Below, piece after piece: positions 22,542 to 34,025 of a stretch of 64,000 nt of DNA. The first letter of the stretch is position 1, and every line of letters starts with the position of its first letter. The notes below the pieces were generated by a model. It saw only the letters and a list, made by a program, of their open reading frames with translations, was not told the origin of the DNA and made no database searches. Origin of the DNA: Cavia porcellus (Eukaryota > Chordata > Mammalia > Rodentia > Caviidae); the NCBI RefSeq assembly GCF_034190915.1, contig NW_026947501.1, forward strand, positions 1,178,001-1,242,000, in the 5' to 3' direction. The translations under genes and the position numbers were made by a program.

Positions 22542-23578
22542 GGTCTAAGAGTTAGGATTAGTTTTAGAGGTTAGGGTTATGGTTAGGGTTAGGTCTGTGT
22601 TAGGGTTAGTTTTAGATGTTAGTTGTTAGGTATATTTCCATTATTATGCTTCAGATTATGATTAGGTTTAGGTTTGGTGTTAGGTTTAGAGTTAGGGTTA
22701 TGGTTAGCATTAGAGTTAGAGCTAGGGTTAGATTTTAGGTTAGGGTTAGGGGTTAGGTATTAAGGATATGGTTAGGGTTATGGGTAGTGTTACTGTTAGG
22801 GATAGAGTTTCATTTAGGTTTATGGATGGTTTAGTGTTAGTGTTAGTGTTAGAGTTAGGGATTAGTGTTAGGTTTAGGGATTAGGGTTAGGGTTAGTGAT
22901 CGGGTTAGTGTTAGGTTTACGGGTTGGTGTTACACTTAGGGTTAGGGTTATGCTAAATGGTAGGGTTAGGCTTACGTATTATAGTTAGTGTTCAGGTTAG
23001 GGTTATTGTTATGGTTAGGGTTTAGGGTTAGGGTTTGTGTTAGCGTTAGTGTTAGGCTCAGTATTATTATTAGGGTTAGGGATAGGTTTAGGGTTAGGGT
23101 TAGGATTATTGTTAGGGTTAGCGTTAGGGTTACGGTTAGGGTTAGGGATAAGTTTAGGTTTAGGGTTAGGTGTTAGTGTTAGATTTAGGGTTAGGTTTAG
23201 GGGTTAGGGTGAGTGTTAGGGTTAGGGTTAGGATTAGGATTAGGATTAGTGTTAGAGTTTAAAAGTTAGGGTTAGAGTTAGCGTGAGGTTTAGAGTTAGG
23301 GTTATTGTTAAGGTTATGATTAGGTTTTGGGTTCGGGTTATGGTTAGGGTTCAGGTTAGCCTTAGATTTAAGGTTAGGCTTAGGGTTAGTGTTAGGGTTA
23401 GTGTTAGGGGTTAGTGTTACGGTTAGGTTTAGGATTATGGTAAGGTTTAGGGTTCAGCTTATGTATTAGGGTTATTGTTCATGTTATGGTTAGCCATAGG
23501 GTTAGGGTTAGGTTTAGGGATTAGGGTTGGGTTTATGATTAGGGTTAGGGTTACTGTTAGGGTTAGGGTTAAGTTAGG

Positions 23579-24400
23579 GATAGGTTTAGGGGTTAGGTGT
23601 TAGGGAAAGGGTCAGGGTTAGGCTTCAGAATCCAGTTAAGGTTAGGATTATAATTAGGTTTCAGGTAAGGGTTAGGGTTAGGGTTAGGGTTAGGGTTAGG
23701 GTTACGTTTAGGGTTAGGGTCCAGGCTGAGGGTTAGTGTTAGGGTTAGGTTTTCAGTTAGGGATAAGATTAAGTTAGGGTTTGCTTTAGGGGTTAGGTAT
23801 TAGTGATAGGGTCAGGGTTAGGCTACGGATTACAGTTAGGGTTAGGGTAGGGTTAGATTTAGGGTTAGGGTAAGTGTTAGAGGTAGAGTTAGGTTTATGT
23901 TTAGGGTTAGGCTTAGATTTTTTAGTTAGGATTTGGGTTTAGGAGTTAAGGATATGGTTAGGGTTATGGTTAGGGTTACAGTAAGTGTTAGGGTTAGGGT
24001 TAGGTTAAGAGTTAGGGTTAGGGTTTGTGTTACCATTAGGGTTTTATGGTTAGGGTCCCTGGAGTTAGGGTTTAGGTTTAGGGTTAGGGTTAGGCTTAGG
24101 GTTAATTTTAGTGTTATGTTTAGGGTTAGGTTTGGTATTAGGATTAGGGCTAGGGATACGGTTAGTGATATTGTTAGGCTTAGGGTTAATGTTCAGTTTT
24201 GGGTTAGGTTTAGTTTAGGGTTAGGTTTAGGTTTAGGGTTAGGGATAGTGTTAGGTTTAGGATTAGTGTTAGGGTTAGGGTTAGAGGTTAGAATTAGAGT
24301 TAGGGTTAGCGTCAGGTTTAGGGTTAGGGTTAGGGTTAGGGTTAGGGTTAGAGTTAGCGTTAGGGTTATGGTTAGAGTTTGTTTTAGGGAAAGGGGTAGG
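23579..24400 (+). repeat. Domain II duplicated block, copy 2
   Basis: Counterparts to the 19859-20620 block: GGCTTCAGAATCC at 23621 (offset 3718), a six-unit perfect run at 23669-23704, GGGTCCAGGCTGAGGG at 23718, TAGGCTACGGATTACAG near 23819 and GGGTCCCTGGAGTTAGGG at 24053 (offset 3817). The change in offset shows roughly 100 bp of indels inside. A weaker third copy lies at 30230-30570, with GGGTCAGGGTTAGGCTTCGG at 30262, TTTGGATTACAG near 30381 and TTTTATGGTTAGTCTCCTTA at 30531. Confidence 0.85.
23669..23704 (+). repeat. Perfect TTAGGG run (6 units)
   Basis: Six exact GGGTTA units, flanked by TCAGGTAA on the left and CGTTTAGGG on the right. It is the counterpart of 19954-19989 in the duplicated domain II block. 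Confidence 0.9.
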
Positions 24401-26503
24401 TTTAGGTGTTAGGGTTTAGGGATTGTGTTAGGTTTATGCTTCAGGTTACAGTTAGGGTTAGGGTTATTATTAGGTATCGGGATAGGCTTAGAGTTAACTT
24501 TAGTTTTAGGGTTAGGTTTTGGGCTTAGGTGTTACAGATAGGTTTAGGGCCATGGTTAGGGTTAAAGTTTGTGTTAGGTTTAGGTTTAGTGTTAGGTTTA
24601 GGGTGAGAGTTTGCGTTTAGTGTTAGGGTTATGGTTATGTTTAGGTTTAGCTTTAGGGTTAGATTTAGAGGTTATCTAGTCAGGGTTAGGTTTAGGGTTA
24701 GGGTTAGTGTTAGCATTAATTTTCGTGTTAGAGTTAGGGTTAGTGCTAGATTTAGGTGTAGGCTTAGGGGTTAGTTGTTATGGATAGGGTTATAGTTAGG
24801 GTTAAGCTTAATGTTAGGATTAGGGTTAGTTTTACTGTTTTGGTTTGGGTTTAGGGCTATGGATACGGTTACGGTTAGGTTTCGGTTTTGGGTTAGGGTT
24901 AGGCTTCGGGTTAGGGTTAGAAGTTAGGGTTAGGGTTACGGTTAGGTTTAGGGTTTGGTTTGGGTTACGGTTAGTGTTTAGGGTTAGGGCTAGTGTTAGG
25001 GTTAGCTTTCCTTTTAGGGTTATGGGTAGAAGTTAGCATTAAGTTTAGGGTTAGGGTTAGGGTTAGAGTTTAGCATTAGGATTAGTGTTAGTGTTAGGGC
25101 TTAGGTTTAGGGTTAGGTTTAGGTTTATGTTTAGCTCTAACGATTAGGGTTAGGTTTAGAGGTTATTGTTATTGTTAGGGTTATGTTTATGTTAGGGTTA
25201 GTTTTAGGTGTTAGTTGTTAGGTATAGGGACAGTGTTAGGCTTTGGATTATGGTTAGGTTTAGGGTTACGATTAGGTTTAGGTTTTGTGTTAGGTTTAGA
25301 GTTAGGGTAACGGTTAGGGTTAGAGTTAGTGTTAGGGTTTTATATTTGGGTAGGGTTAGGGTTTAGGATATGGTTAGTGTTATGAGTAGCATTATGGTTA
25401 GGGTTTATGTTTTGTTTAGGCTTACGGATGGGTTAGTGTTAGCGTTAGGGTTAGGGTTAGTGTTTAGGGTTAGGGTTAGTTTTCGGGTCAGGTTTAGTTT
25501 TACAGGTTAGTGTTACACTTAGGGTTAGGGTTATGGTAAGCGTTATGTTTAGGCTTTCGTATTAGTGTTAGTGTTCGAGTTTTGGTTAGGGGTTAGGGTT
25601 AGGGTTACTGTTAGGCTCAGTATTAGGATTAGGGTTAGGGATAGGTTTAGAGTAAGAGTTAAGATTATTCTTAGGGTTAGTGTTACGGTTAGGGTTAAAG
25701 TTAGGTTTAGGGATAGGGTTAGGGTTAGTGTTAGGGGTTATTTTTAGAGTTAGGGTTAGGTTTAGGGGTTAGGGTGAGTGTTAGGATTAGGATTAGGATT
25801 AGGGTTAATTTTAGGGTTAGATGGTTATGGTTAGAGTAAGCGTGAGGTTTATTGTTAGGGTTATTGTTAGGTTTATGATTAGGTTTATGGTTAGAGTTAC
25901 AGTTAGCGTTAGGTTTATCGTTAGGGTTAGGTTTAGCATTATGGTTAGTGTTAGTGTTAGGTTGGGTTAGTGCTAAGTTTAGGTTAGGGTTAGTGGTTAC
26001 GTTTTAGGGATAGTGTTAGTGTTAGGCTTCGGTTTATGGTTAGGGTTAGGGTTTTGAATAGGTTTAGGGTTAGGTTTAGGGGTATTGTTAGGTTTAGTAT
26101 TCGGGTTAATGTTAGTGTTAAGGTTAGGGTTCGGATTAGTGTTAGGGTCAGGGTTAGTTTTAAGGTTAGGTTTAGGGTTAGAGTTAGGGTTTAGTCGTAG
26201 GGTGGATCTTACATTTATGTTTAGGTTTGGGTTAGTGTTAGAGGTTAGAGGTTAGGGGTAAGGTGAGGTTTACGGTTGGGGTTAGGGTTACGGTTAGAGG
26301 TTAAGGTTCGGGTCTGGCTTAGGTTTAGGGTTACGGTTAGTGTTAGTGCTAGGTTTACGGGTAAGCTTAGGGGTTCGGTGTTAGGGATAGGGTTATGGTT
26401 AAGGTTAACGTTAATGTTAGGGTTAGGGTTAATTTTAGGGTTAGCGTTAGGGTTTAGGGTTAGGTATAGCGTTAGGCTTATGGTTAGGGTTAGGGTTATG
26501 TTT

Positions 26504-26984
26504 AGGGTTAGGGTTAGTATTACGATTGGGTTAGGGATAGGCTTAGGTTTAGGGTTAGGGATAGTGTTAAGTTTAGGATTAGTGTTAGGGTTAGTGTTAG
26601 ATGTTAGGATTAGGGATAAATGTAGCGTTAGGGTTTGGGTTGGGTTTAGGATTAGCGTTAGGGTTAGGGTTAGGGTTTGAGTTAGGGTTTGGGGTACGTT
26701 TAGGTGTTACGTGTTAGAGATAGTGTTAGGTTTATGCTTCAGGATATGGTTAGGGTTAGGGTTATTATTAGGTTTAGGGTTAGGCTTAAGGTTAGCTTTA
26801 GGTTTAGTGTTAGTGTTAGGGCTTAGGTGTTACGGATAGGGTTAGGGTTAGGTTTAGGGTTAGCTTTAGGGTTAGGGTTAGTGTTTAGTTTTAGGGTTAG
26901 GGTTACATGTAGGTTTAGGTTTTGAGTTAGGGTTAGGGTTAGGTTAAGGGTTAGAGGTTATATTTAGGGTTAGGGTTAGGGTTA
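26504..26984 (+). repeat. About 470-bp tandem duplication, copy A
   Basis: The segment shares many words in order with 26985-27465: GGGATAGTGTTAAGTTTAGG at 26558, GATAAATGTAGCG at 26615, TTAGGTGTTACGTGTTAGAG near 26700, TTATTATTAGGTTTAG near 26770 and AGGTTAAGGGTTAGAGG at 26941. The offset is 469 bp over the first half and 481 bp at the end. Scattered substitutions separate the copies, so the event is older than the 2204-bp duplication farther right. Edges are approximate. Confidence 0.85.
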
Positions 26985-27465
26985 GTATTAGGATTAGGGC
27001 TAGGGATAGGTTTAGGGTTAGTGTTAGGGATAGTGTTAAGTTTAGGATTAGTGTTAGGGTTAGTGTTAGATGTTAGAATTATGGATAAATGTAGCGTTAG
27101 GGTTTGGGTTAGGTTTAGGATTAGCGTTAGGGTTAGGGTTAGGGTTTGAGTTAGAGTTAGGGGTACATTTAGGTGTTACGTGTTAGAGATAGTGTTAGGG
27201 TTATGCTTCAGGATATGGTTAGTGTTAGGTTTATTATTAGGTTTAGTGTTAGGCTTAAGGTTAGCTTTAGGTTTAGTGTTAGTGTTAGGGCTTAGGTGTT
27301 ACGGATAGGGTTAGGGTTAAGGTTTGGGTTAGGGTTAGGTTTAGGGTTAGCTTTAGGGTTAGGGTTAGCATTTAGTGTTAGGGTTAGGGTTACATTTAGG
27401 TTTAGGTTTTGGGTTAGGGTTAGGTTAAGGGTTAGAGGTTATATTTAGGGTTAGGGTTAGGATTA
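26985..27465 (+). repeat. About 470-bp tandem duplication, copy B
   Basis: This is the second copy. GGGATAGTGTTAAG is at 27027, GATAAATGTAGCG at 27084 and AGGTTAAGGGTTAGAGG at 27422. After TTACGGATAGGG (near 27299) it contains about 12 extra bases, two hexamers, compared with copy A. A more diverged relative of the same unit may lie at about 24240-24680, where TATGCTTCAGG, TTATTATTAGG and GGGCTTAGGTGTTACAGATAGG occur in the same order. Confidence 0.85.
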
Positions 27466-30400
27466 GGGTTAGTCTTATTAGTTTTCTGTTTAGTGTTAGG
27501 GTTAGTGCTAGCTTTAGTGATAGGCTTAGGGGTTAGGTGTTGGTGATAGGGTTATAGTAAGGGTTAAGGTTAATGTTAGGTTTAGGGTTAATTTTAGTGT
27601 TAGGGTTAGGATTTAGGGTTATGAATAGGGTTACGGTAAGATTTAGGTTTATTGTTAGGGTTAAGCTTCGGGTTAGGTTTAGAGGTTAGGGTTAGGGTTA
27701 GGGTTATGTTTTGGGTTTGGGTAGGGTTACGCTTAGTGTTTAGGGTTAGGGTTAGTGTTAGGGTTAGCTTTCCGGTTAGGGTAATGGATACAAGTTAGCG
27801 TTAGTTTTAGGTTTAGGGTTAGGGTTAGAGTTTAGCATTAGAGTTAGGGTTAGGGTTAGGGTTAGGGTTAGGGCTTAGGGTTAGGTTTAGGGTTATGTTT
27901 ATGTTTAGATCGAAGGGTTAGGGCTAGGTTTAGAGGTTAGGATTATGGTTAGGGTTAGGTTTCTGTTAGGGTTAGGTTTAGTTGTTAATTGTTAGGTATA
28001 GGGTCAGTGTATGGCTTCGGATTATGGTTAGGTTTACGGTTATGATTAGCTTTAGGTTTGGTATTAGGGTTAGCTTTAGGGTTAGGGTAAGGGTTAGATT
28101 TAGAGTTAGGGTTAGATTTTGGTTTAGGGCTAGGGTTTAGTTGTTAAGGATATGGTTAGTGTTATGGATAGCATTATGGTTAGGGTTACGGTTTCGTTTA
28201 CGTTTATGCCTGGGTTAGTGTTAGCGTTCGGGTTAGGGTTAGGGATTAGGTTTAGTGTTAGGGTTTGGGTTAGGGTTAAGTTTATTTGTTAGTTTTCTGG
28301 TTACGGTTAGGGTTAGGGTTACAGTAAGCATTAGGGTTTGGCTTTCTTATTAGCATTAGTATTCAGGTTATGGTTAGGGTTACGGTTGGAGATTAGGTTT
28401 AGGGTTAGTGTTAGGTTAGTGTTAGTCTCAGTATTAGGATTAAGGTTAGGGATAGGTTTAGGGTTAGGGTTAGTGTTAGGGTTAGGGTTAGGGTTAAGGT
28501 TAGGGTTAGGTTTAGGGATAGGTTTAGGTTTAGGGTTAGTGGTTAGTGTTATAGTTAGGGTTAGGGTTATGGTGTTAGGGTGAGTGTTAGGGTTAAGATT
28601 AGGATTAGGGTTAGTGTTAAGGTTAGAAAGCTAGGGTTAGAGTTAGCATGAGGGTTAGAGTTAGGTTTATTGTTATGTTTATGAATAGGTTTAGTGTTAT
28701 GGTTAGGGTTAGCATTAGGGTTAGCGTGAGGGTTAGGTTTAGGGTTAGTGTTAGTGTTAGGGTAATGTTACTGTTAAGTTTAGGTTAGGGTTAGGGTTAG
28801 GGTTTAGGTTTTAGGGTTAGTGTTACTGTTAGGCTTCGGATTTTATTTAGGGTTAGAGTTTTGAATAGGTTTACAGTTGGGGTTAGAGGTAGCGTTAGGT
28901 TTAGTGTTAGGGTTAGGTTTAGGGATAAGATTCGTGTTAGGGTTAAGGTTAGGTTTAGGGTTAGTTTTAAGGTAAGGTTTACGTTTAGAGTTAGGGTTTA
29001 GAGGTAGGTTTAGGGTTATAGTTAGGTTTAGGTTTAGGTTTAGGTTAGGGTTAGTGTTAGGGTTAGGGTTACGTTTAGGGTTAGTGTTTTTGTTAGGGTT
29101 AGGAGTATTGTTAGCTTTTGTGTTAGGGTTAAGGTTACAATTAGGACTAGGTTTAGGTTTAGAGTTAGGTTTAGGGTTAGCGATAGTATTAGGTTTAGTG
29201 TTAGGGTTATCGTTAGGGTTACTGTTAGGTTTCGAGTTAGGGTTAGTGTTAGGTTTAGGCTTAGGTTTAGGTTTAGGTTTAGGGTTAGGGTTAGGCTTAT
29301 TGTTAGAAATTAGGTTTAGGGTTAGTGTTAGGGTTAGCGTTATGGTTAGAGTTAGAGGTTAAGATTAGGGTTAGGTTTAGCGTTAGGGTTAGAGTTATTG
29401 TTAGGGTTACTGTTAGGGTTTGGTTTAGTTTTCAGTGTTAGAGTTAGAGGTTATGGTTAGGGTTTGTGTTACAGTTAGAGTTTAGGTTTCGGGTTTCTGT
29501 TAGGATTATGGTTATGGTTAGGGTTAGGGTTAGAGATTAGTGTTAGAGTTAGGTTTAGTGTTAGTGTTAGGGTTAAGATTAGAGTTTTGGGTTAGGTTAT
29601 GGTTAGGGTTAGTGTTAGGGTTAAGGTTAGGTTTAGGGTTATGATTCGGATTATGTTTAGGTTTAGGGTTATCCTTATGGTTCTTTTTTGTGATAGGTTT
29701 TGCCTTAGGTTTAGGTTTTAGGTTTAGGGTTACATTTAGGGCTGGGTTTAGGTTAGGGTTAGGTTTAGGGGTTAGGTATTAGGATTAGGTTCAGGCTTAG
29801 GCTTCGGATTACGGTTAGGGTTAGTGTTATGAAATGGTTTAGGTTGAGGTTTAGGGTTAGTGTAGGGATTAATGTTAGAGATATGATTTCAGTTTCTTTT
29901 AGGGATAGGGTTAGGTGTTAAGGATAATGTTAGGGTTATGGTTAGGGTTACAGTTAGGTTTAGGGTTACGTTTAGTTTTATGGTTGGGCTTAGTGTTACT
30001 TATAGGGTGAGGGATTAGGGATAGGTTTAGAGTTAGGGTTAGGGTTAGGGTTTGGGGTTAGTGTTAATGTTAGGTTTAGGATTATGGTAAGGGTTAGGGG
30101 TAGGCTTAAATATTAAGGTTATTGTTCGTGTTAGAGTTAGGAATAGAGTTAGGGTCAGGTTTAGGGATTAGGGTTAGGGTTAGGGTTACCATTAGGGTTA
30201 GGGTTACCTTTAGGGTTAGGGTTAGGTTAGGGTCAGGTTTATGGGTTAGGTGTTAGGGATAGGGTCAGGGTTAGGCTTCGGATTATGGTTAGTTTTAGGG
30301 TTAGATTTCAATTTAGGGTTAGGGTTATGTTAGGCTTTGGTTTAGGGGTTAGATATTAGGGATATGTTCAGGGTTATGCTTTGGATTACAGTTAGGGTTA

Positions 30401-31299
30401 GCATTAGGGTTATGGTTACATTTAGTGTTAACGTAGGTGTTAGGGTTACGGTTAGTTTTAGGATTAGATTTAGGGTTTAGGGTTAGGGTTAGGCTTAGTG
30501 TTAGGGTTATGGTTTGTGTTAGTGGTAGGGTTTTATGGTTAGTCTCCTTAGGGTTAGGGTTTTAGGGTTAGGGTTAGGGTTAGGATTAGTCTTAGTGGTA
30601 GTGTTAGGGTTAGGGGTATTTTTAGGGGTTAGGTGTTAGTGATAGTGTTAGGGTTAGCCTTCGGTTTGCAGTAATGGTTATGATTTTGATTAGGTTTAGG
30701 GTTAGGTTTATGGCTAGCGTTAGGTTTAGGGTTACGTTTAGTGTTAATGTTAGGTTTAGGTTTAGGGTTAGGCGTTAGGTGTTAGGGATAGGGTTAGGGT
30801 TAGTGTTAGGTTTAAAGTTTTGGTTAGGGCTAGGTTTAGGGTTAGTGTTAACGTTTAGTGTTAGGGTATGGGTTACGGTTAGATTCAGGTTTAGGCTTAG
30901 GGTTCCGCTTAGGGTTAGAGGTTAGGGTTAGAGTTAGGGTTAGTTTTAGGGTTAGAAATAGTTTAGGGTTAGTAAAAATTTTAGTGTTAGTGTTGGGTGT
31001 TAGTTGTTAGGGATAGGGTTAGGTTTAGGGTTAAGGTTAAGGTTAGTGTTAGAGTTAATTTTGTTTATGTTTATGGTTTAGGGTAAGGGATAGGGTTACG
31101 GTTAGGTTTAGGAATAGGGTTTGGTTAGAGTTAGGGTTAGAGGTTAGTGTTAGTGTTAGGGTTAGGATTAGATTTAGGGTAATGGTTCAAACCTAGTGTT
31201 AGGGTTAGTGGTAGGGGGTTAGGGTTAAAGGTTAGGATTAGGGTTAGGGTTAGGATTAGTGTTACGGTTAGAGTTAAGGGTTAAGGTTAGGTTTAGGGG

Positions 31300-34025
31300 T
31301 TAGGGTTAGGGTTAGGATTAGGTTTAGGTTAGGGTTAGGGTTAGGGTTATGTTTAGGGTTACAGTTAGAGTTATGGATAGTGTTAGTATTATGGTTAGGG
31401 TTAGGGCTAGTTTTCGGTTTAGAGTTAGGGTTAGGGTTAGGGATAGTGTTATTCTTAGAGTTTGTGTTTAGTGTTAGTGTTAGGGTCAGGCTTAGGGTTT
31501 GGCTTAGAGTTAGGGTTAGTGTTAGGGTTAGGGATAGGTTTAGGTTTAGTGTTATTGCTAGGGTTAGTGTTAGGGTTAGGGTTAGGCATAGAGTTTATGG
31601 TTAGGGTTATGGTTACAGTTAGGGCAAAAGCTTAGGTTCAGGGTTAGGGTTAGTGTTAGTGTTAGGGGTTAGGAATAGGGTAAGGGTTAGGATTAGGGTT
31701 AGTGCTTACTTTTAGGGTTAGGGTTACAGTTAAGGTTAGGGATAGGTTTAGAGGTTAGTTTTGGGTTAGGTTTAGAGTTAGGTTCAATTTGATGGTTAAG
31801 GTTATGGTTAGATTTAGGGTTAGGTTTAGGGTTATCATTAGGGTTATGGTTAGGGTTAGTATTAAAATTAGGTTAGCATTAGGGTTAGGGTTAGGTTTAC
31901 GGTAAGGGTTTGCGTTAGATGTAGCGTTAGTGTTATGGTTAGGGTTGGCTTAGGCATTAGGTGTTAGGGATAGTGTTATGGGTTAGCATTATGGTTAGGT
32001 TTAGGGTTAGGGTTAGTGTTAGGGTTAGAAGTTAGGTTTAGTGTTAGGTTTCGGATTAGGGTTAGGGATAGTTTTACGATTAGGGTTAGTGTTAGAGGTT
32101 ATGGTTAGTGATAGGATTGGTGTTAGGGTTAGGGTTATGGTTTGGCTTAGAGGTACGGGTTAGAGTTAGCGTTAGGATTACTGTTAATATTAGGGTTAGA
32201 GTTTAGTGTTATGGTTAGGTTTAGGGTTTGGGTTACTTTTAGGGTTAGGGTTAGGATTACACTTAGTGTTAGGGTTAGGTTTAGGGTTAAAGTTAGGGTT
32301 AGGTTTAGGCTTAGGGTTATGGTTATGGTTAGGGTTAGGGTTAGGTTTAGGGTTGGGTTTAGGGGTTAGGTGTTAGTGAGAGGGTTAGGGTTAGGCTTTG
32401 GTCTATGGTTAGTGTTAGGGTCACAATTTCATGTAGGCTTAGGGATAGGTTTAGAGTTATAGTTTGGGTTAGGTTTAGGGTTAGTTTTGGAGTTAGGGTT
32501 AGGGTTAGGGTTAGGGGTTAGGTGTTTTTGATAGGGTGATGGTTAGGGTCAGGTTTAGTGTTTGGTTTAGGGTTACGGTTATGGTTAGGGATAGTTTTAT
32601 GGTTAGGGTTAGGTTTTAGGGTTAGTGTTAGGTTTAGGATTAAGGTTAGCTTTAGTTTTAGGGTTATGGTTATTGTTAGGATTAGAAGTTTGATTCAGTT
32701 TTAGGGTTAGGATTAATGTTAGGGTTATGGCTAGAGGTTAGCGTTTGGCTGAGGCTTAGAGTTAGGGTTAGGTTTAGGGTTATGGTTAGAGCTTATGGTT
32801 AGGCTTAGGGTTATTGTTGGGGGTAAAGCTTAGGTTCAGCGTTATGGTTCATGTTAGTGTTACGGTTAGAGTTTAGGGTTAGGTTTAAGGTTTGGGTTAT
32901 GGTTAGGGTTATGCTTAAAGGTTTGTTTTTGGTTTAGGGTTAGAGTTATGGTTAGGGTTACGGTTAGTGTTAGACTTATAGGTTATGGTTAGGGTTAGGG
33001 TTAGTGTTAGGGTAAAAGCTTAGTTTCAGTGTTAGAGTTAGGTTTATGGTTAGGTTTAGGGATAGGCTAAGAGTTAGGATTAGTGTCAGTGGTTCGTTTT
33101 AGGGTTCGGGTTACTGTTAGGTTAGGGTTAGATTTAGAGGTTAGTGTAAGGGTTAGTGTGAAGGTTTGGGTTAAGGTTAGAGTTAGGGTTTGGTTTAGGC
33201 TTAGGGTTATGGTTAGGGTTAGGGTTATAATTAGGTTAGCATTAGTGTTAGGATTAGTGTTAGCTTCTAGTGTTAGGTTTGTGTTAGGGTTTAGATTAAA
33301 GCTTAGGTTTAGGGTTAGGTTTAGGGTTAGGGGTTAGGTGTTAGCGATAGGGTTAGGATTAGCGTTAGGGTTACGGTTTGTGCTAGGGTTAGAGATTAGT
33401 GTTAGGGTTAGAGTTAAGGTTCGGTTAGTGTTTTGGTTAGATTTTATGGTTAGGATTAGGTTTAGGGTTAGGGTTAGGGTTATGGTTAGATGTTAGCGTT
33501 TGGTATAGTGTTAGAATTAGTGTAAGGGTTAGGGTTAGGCTTAGAGGTTATGGTTATGGTTATGGTTATGGTTACGGTTAGGGTTAGGGTTAGGGTTAGG
33601 GTTAGGGTGAAAGCTTAGGTTCAGTATTAGGGTTAGTGTTAGGGTTAGGGTTAGGGATAGTGTAAGGGTTAGGATTAGGTTTAGTGCTTAATTTTACGGT
33701 TAGGGTCACCATTAGTGTTAAATTTAGGTTTAGAGGTTAGTTTTAGGCTTAGGGCTAAGTTTAGTTTCAGTTTGAGGGTTAGGGTTAGGGTTGGATTTAG
33801 TGTTAGGTTTAGGATTAGGCTTTGGGTTAGGGTTAGGATTACAATTAGTTTAGCGTTAGGCTTATGGTTAGGTTTAGGGTTAGGGTTTGCGTTAGATGTA
33901 GTGTTAGTGTTAGGGTTAGGGTTATGCTTAGGCGTTAGGTGTTAGGGATAGAGTTATGGGTTAGGTTTATGGTTAGGGTTAGGGTTAGGGTTAGGGTTAG
34001 ATTTTCGGGTTAGGGTAAGTGTTAT
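31300..34025 (+). repeat. Degenerate TTAGGG array, domain III, older 2.05-kb unit
   Basis: Markers in this stretch match the tandem pair that follows. GATAGGATTGG is at 32110 (next at 34161, 2051 bp on). The AGGTGTT pair at 32368 and 32520 matches 34413 and 34565, both 152 bp apart. TTTCATGTAGGCTTAGGG near 32427 matches 34470. Agreement is looser than between the 2204-bp copies, so this is an older member of the same HOR family. No gene or transposon was seen. Confidence 0.8.

Larger units (their letters stand above)
17100..31300 (+). repeat. Degenerate TTAGGG array, domain II
   Basis: Orientation and variants are as in domain I, but the marker set changes. TATTACAGTCAGG is absent. Instead a phrase TTATGGTAAG...GGCTTWCRTATTA, followed by GTGTTCG-like bases, recurs with its GGCTT at 17663, 20874, 22969, 25552 and 28340. 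Weaker forms are near 23456 and 30102. Phrases such as GATGGGTTAGTGTTAGCG (20745, 25429) and CTCAGTATTAGGATTAG (20967, 25617, 28426) recur with it. T-rich variants are more frequent (14 T at 22528-22541). No unique DNA, gene or transposon was recognised. Confidence 0.9.
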
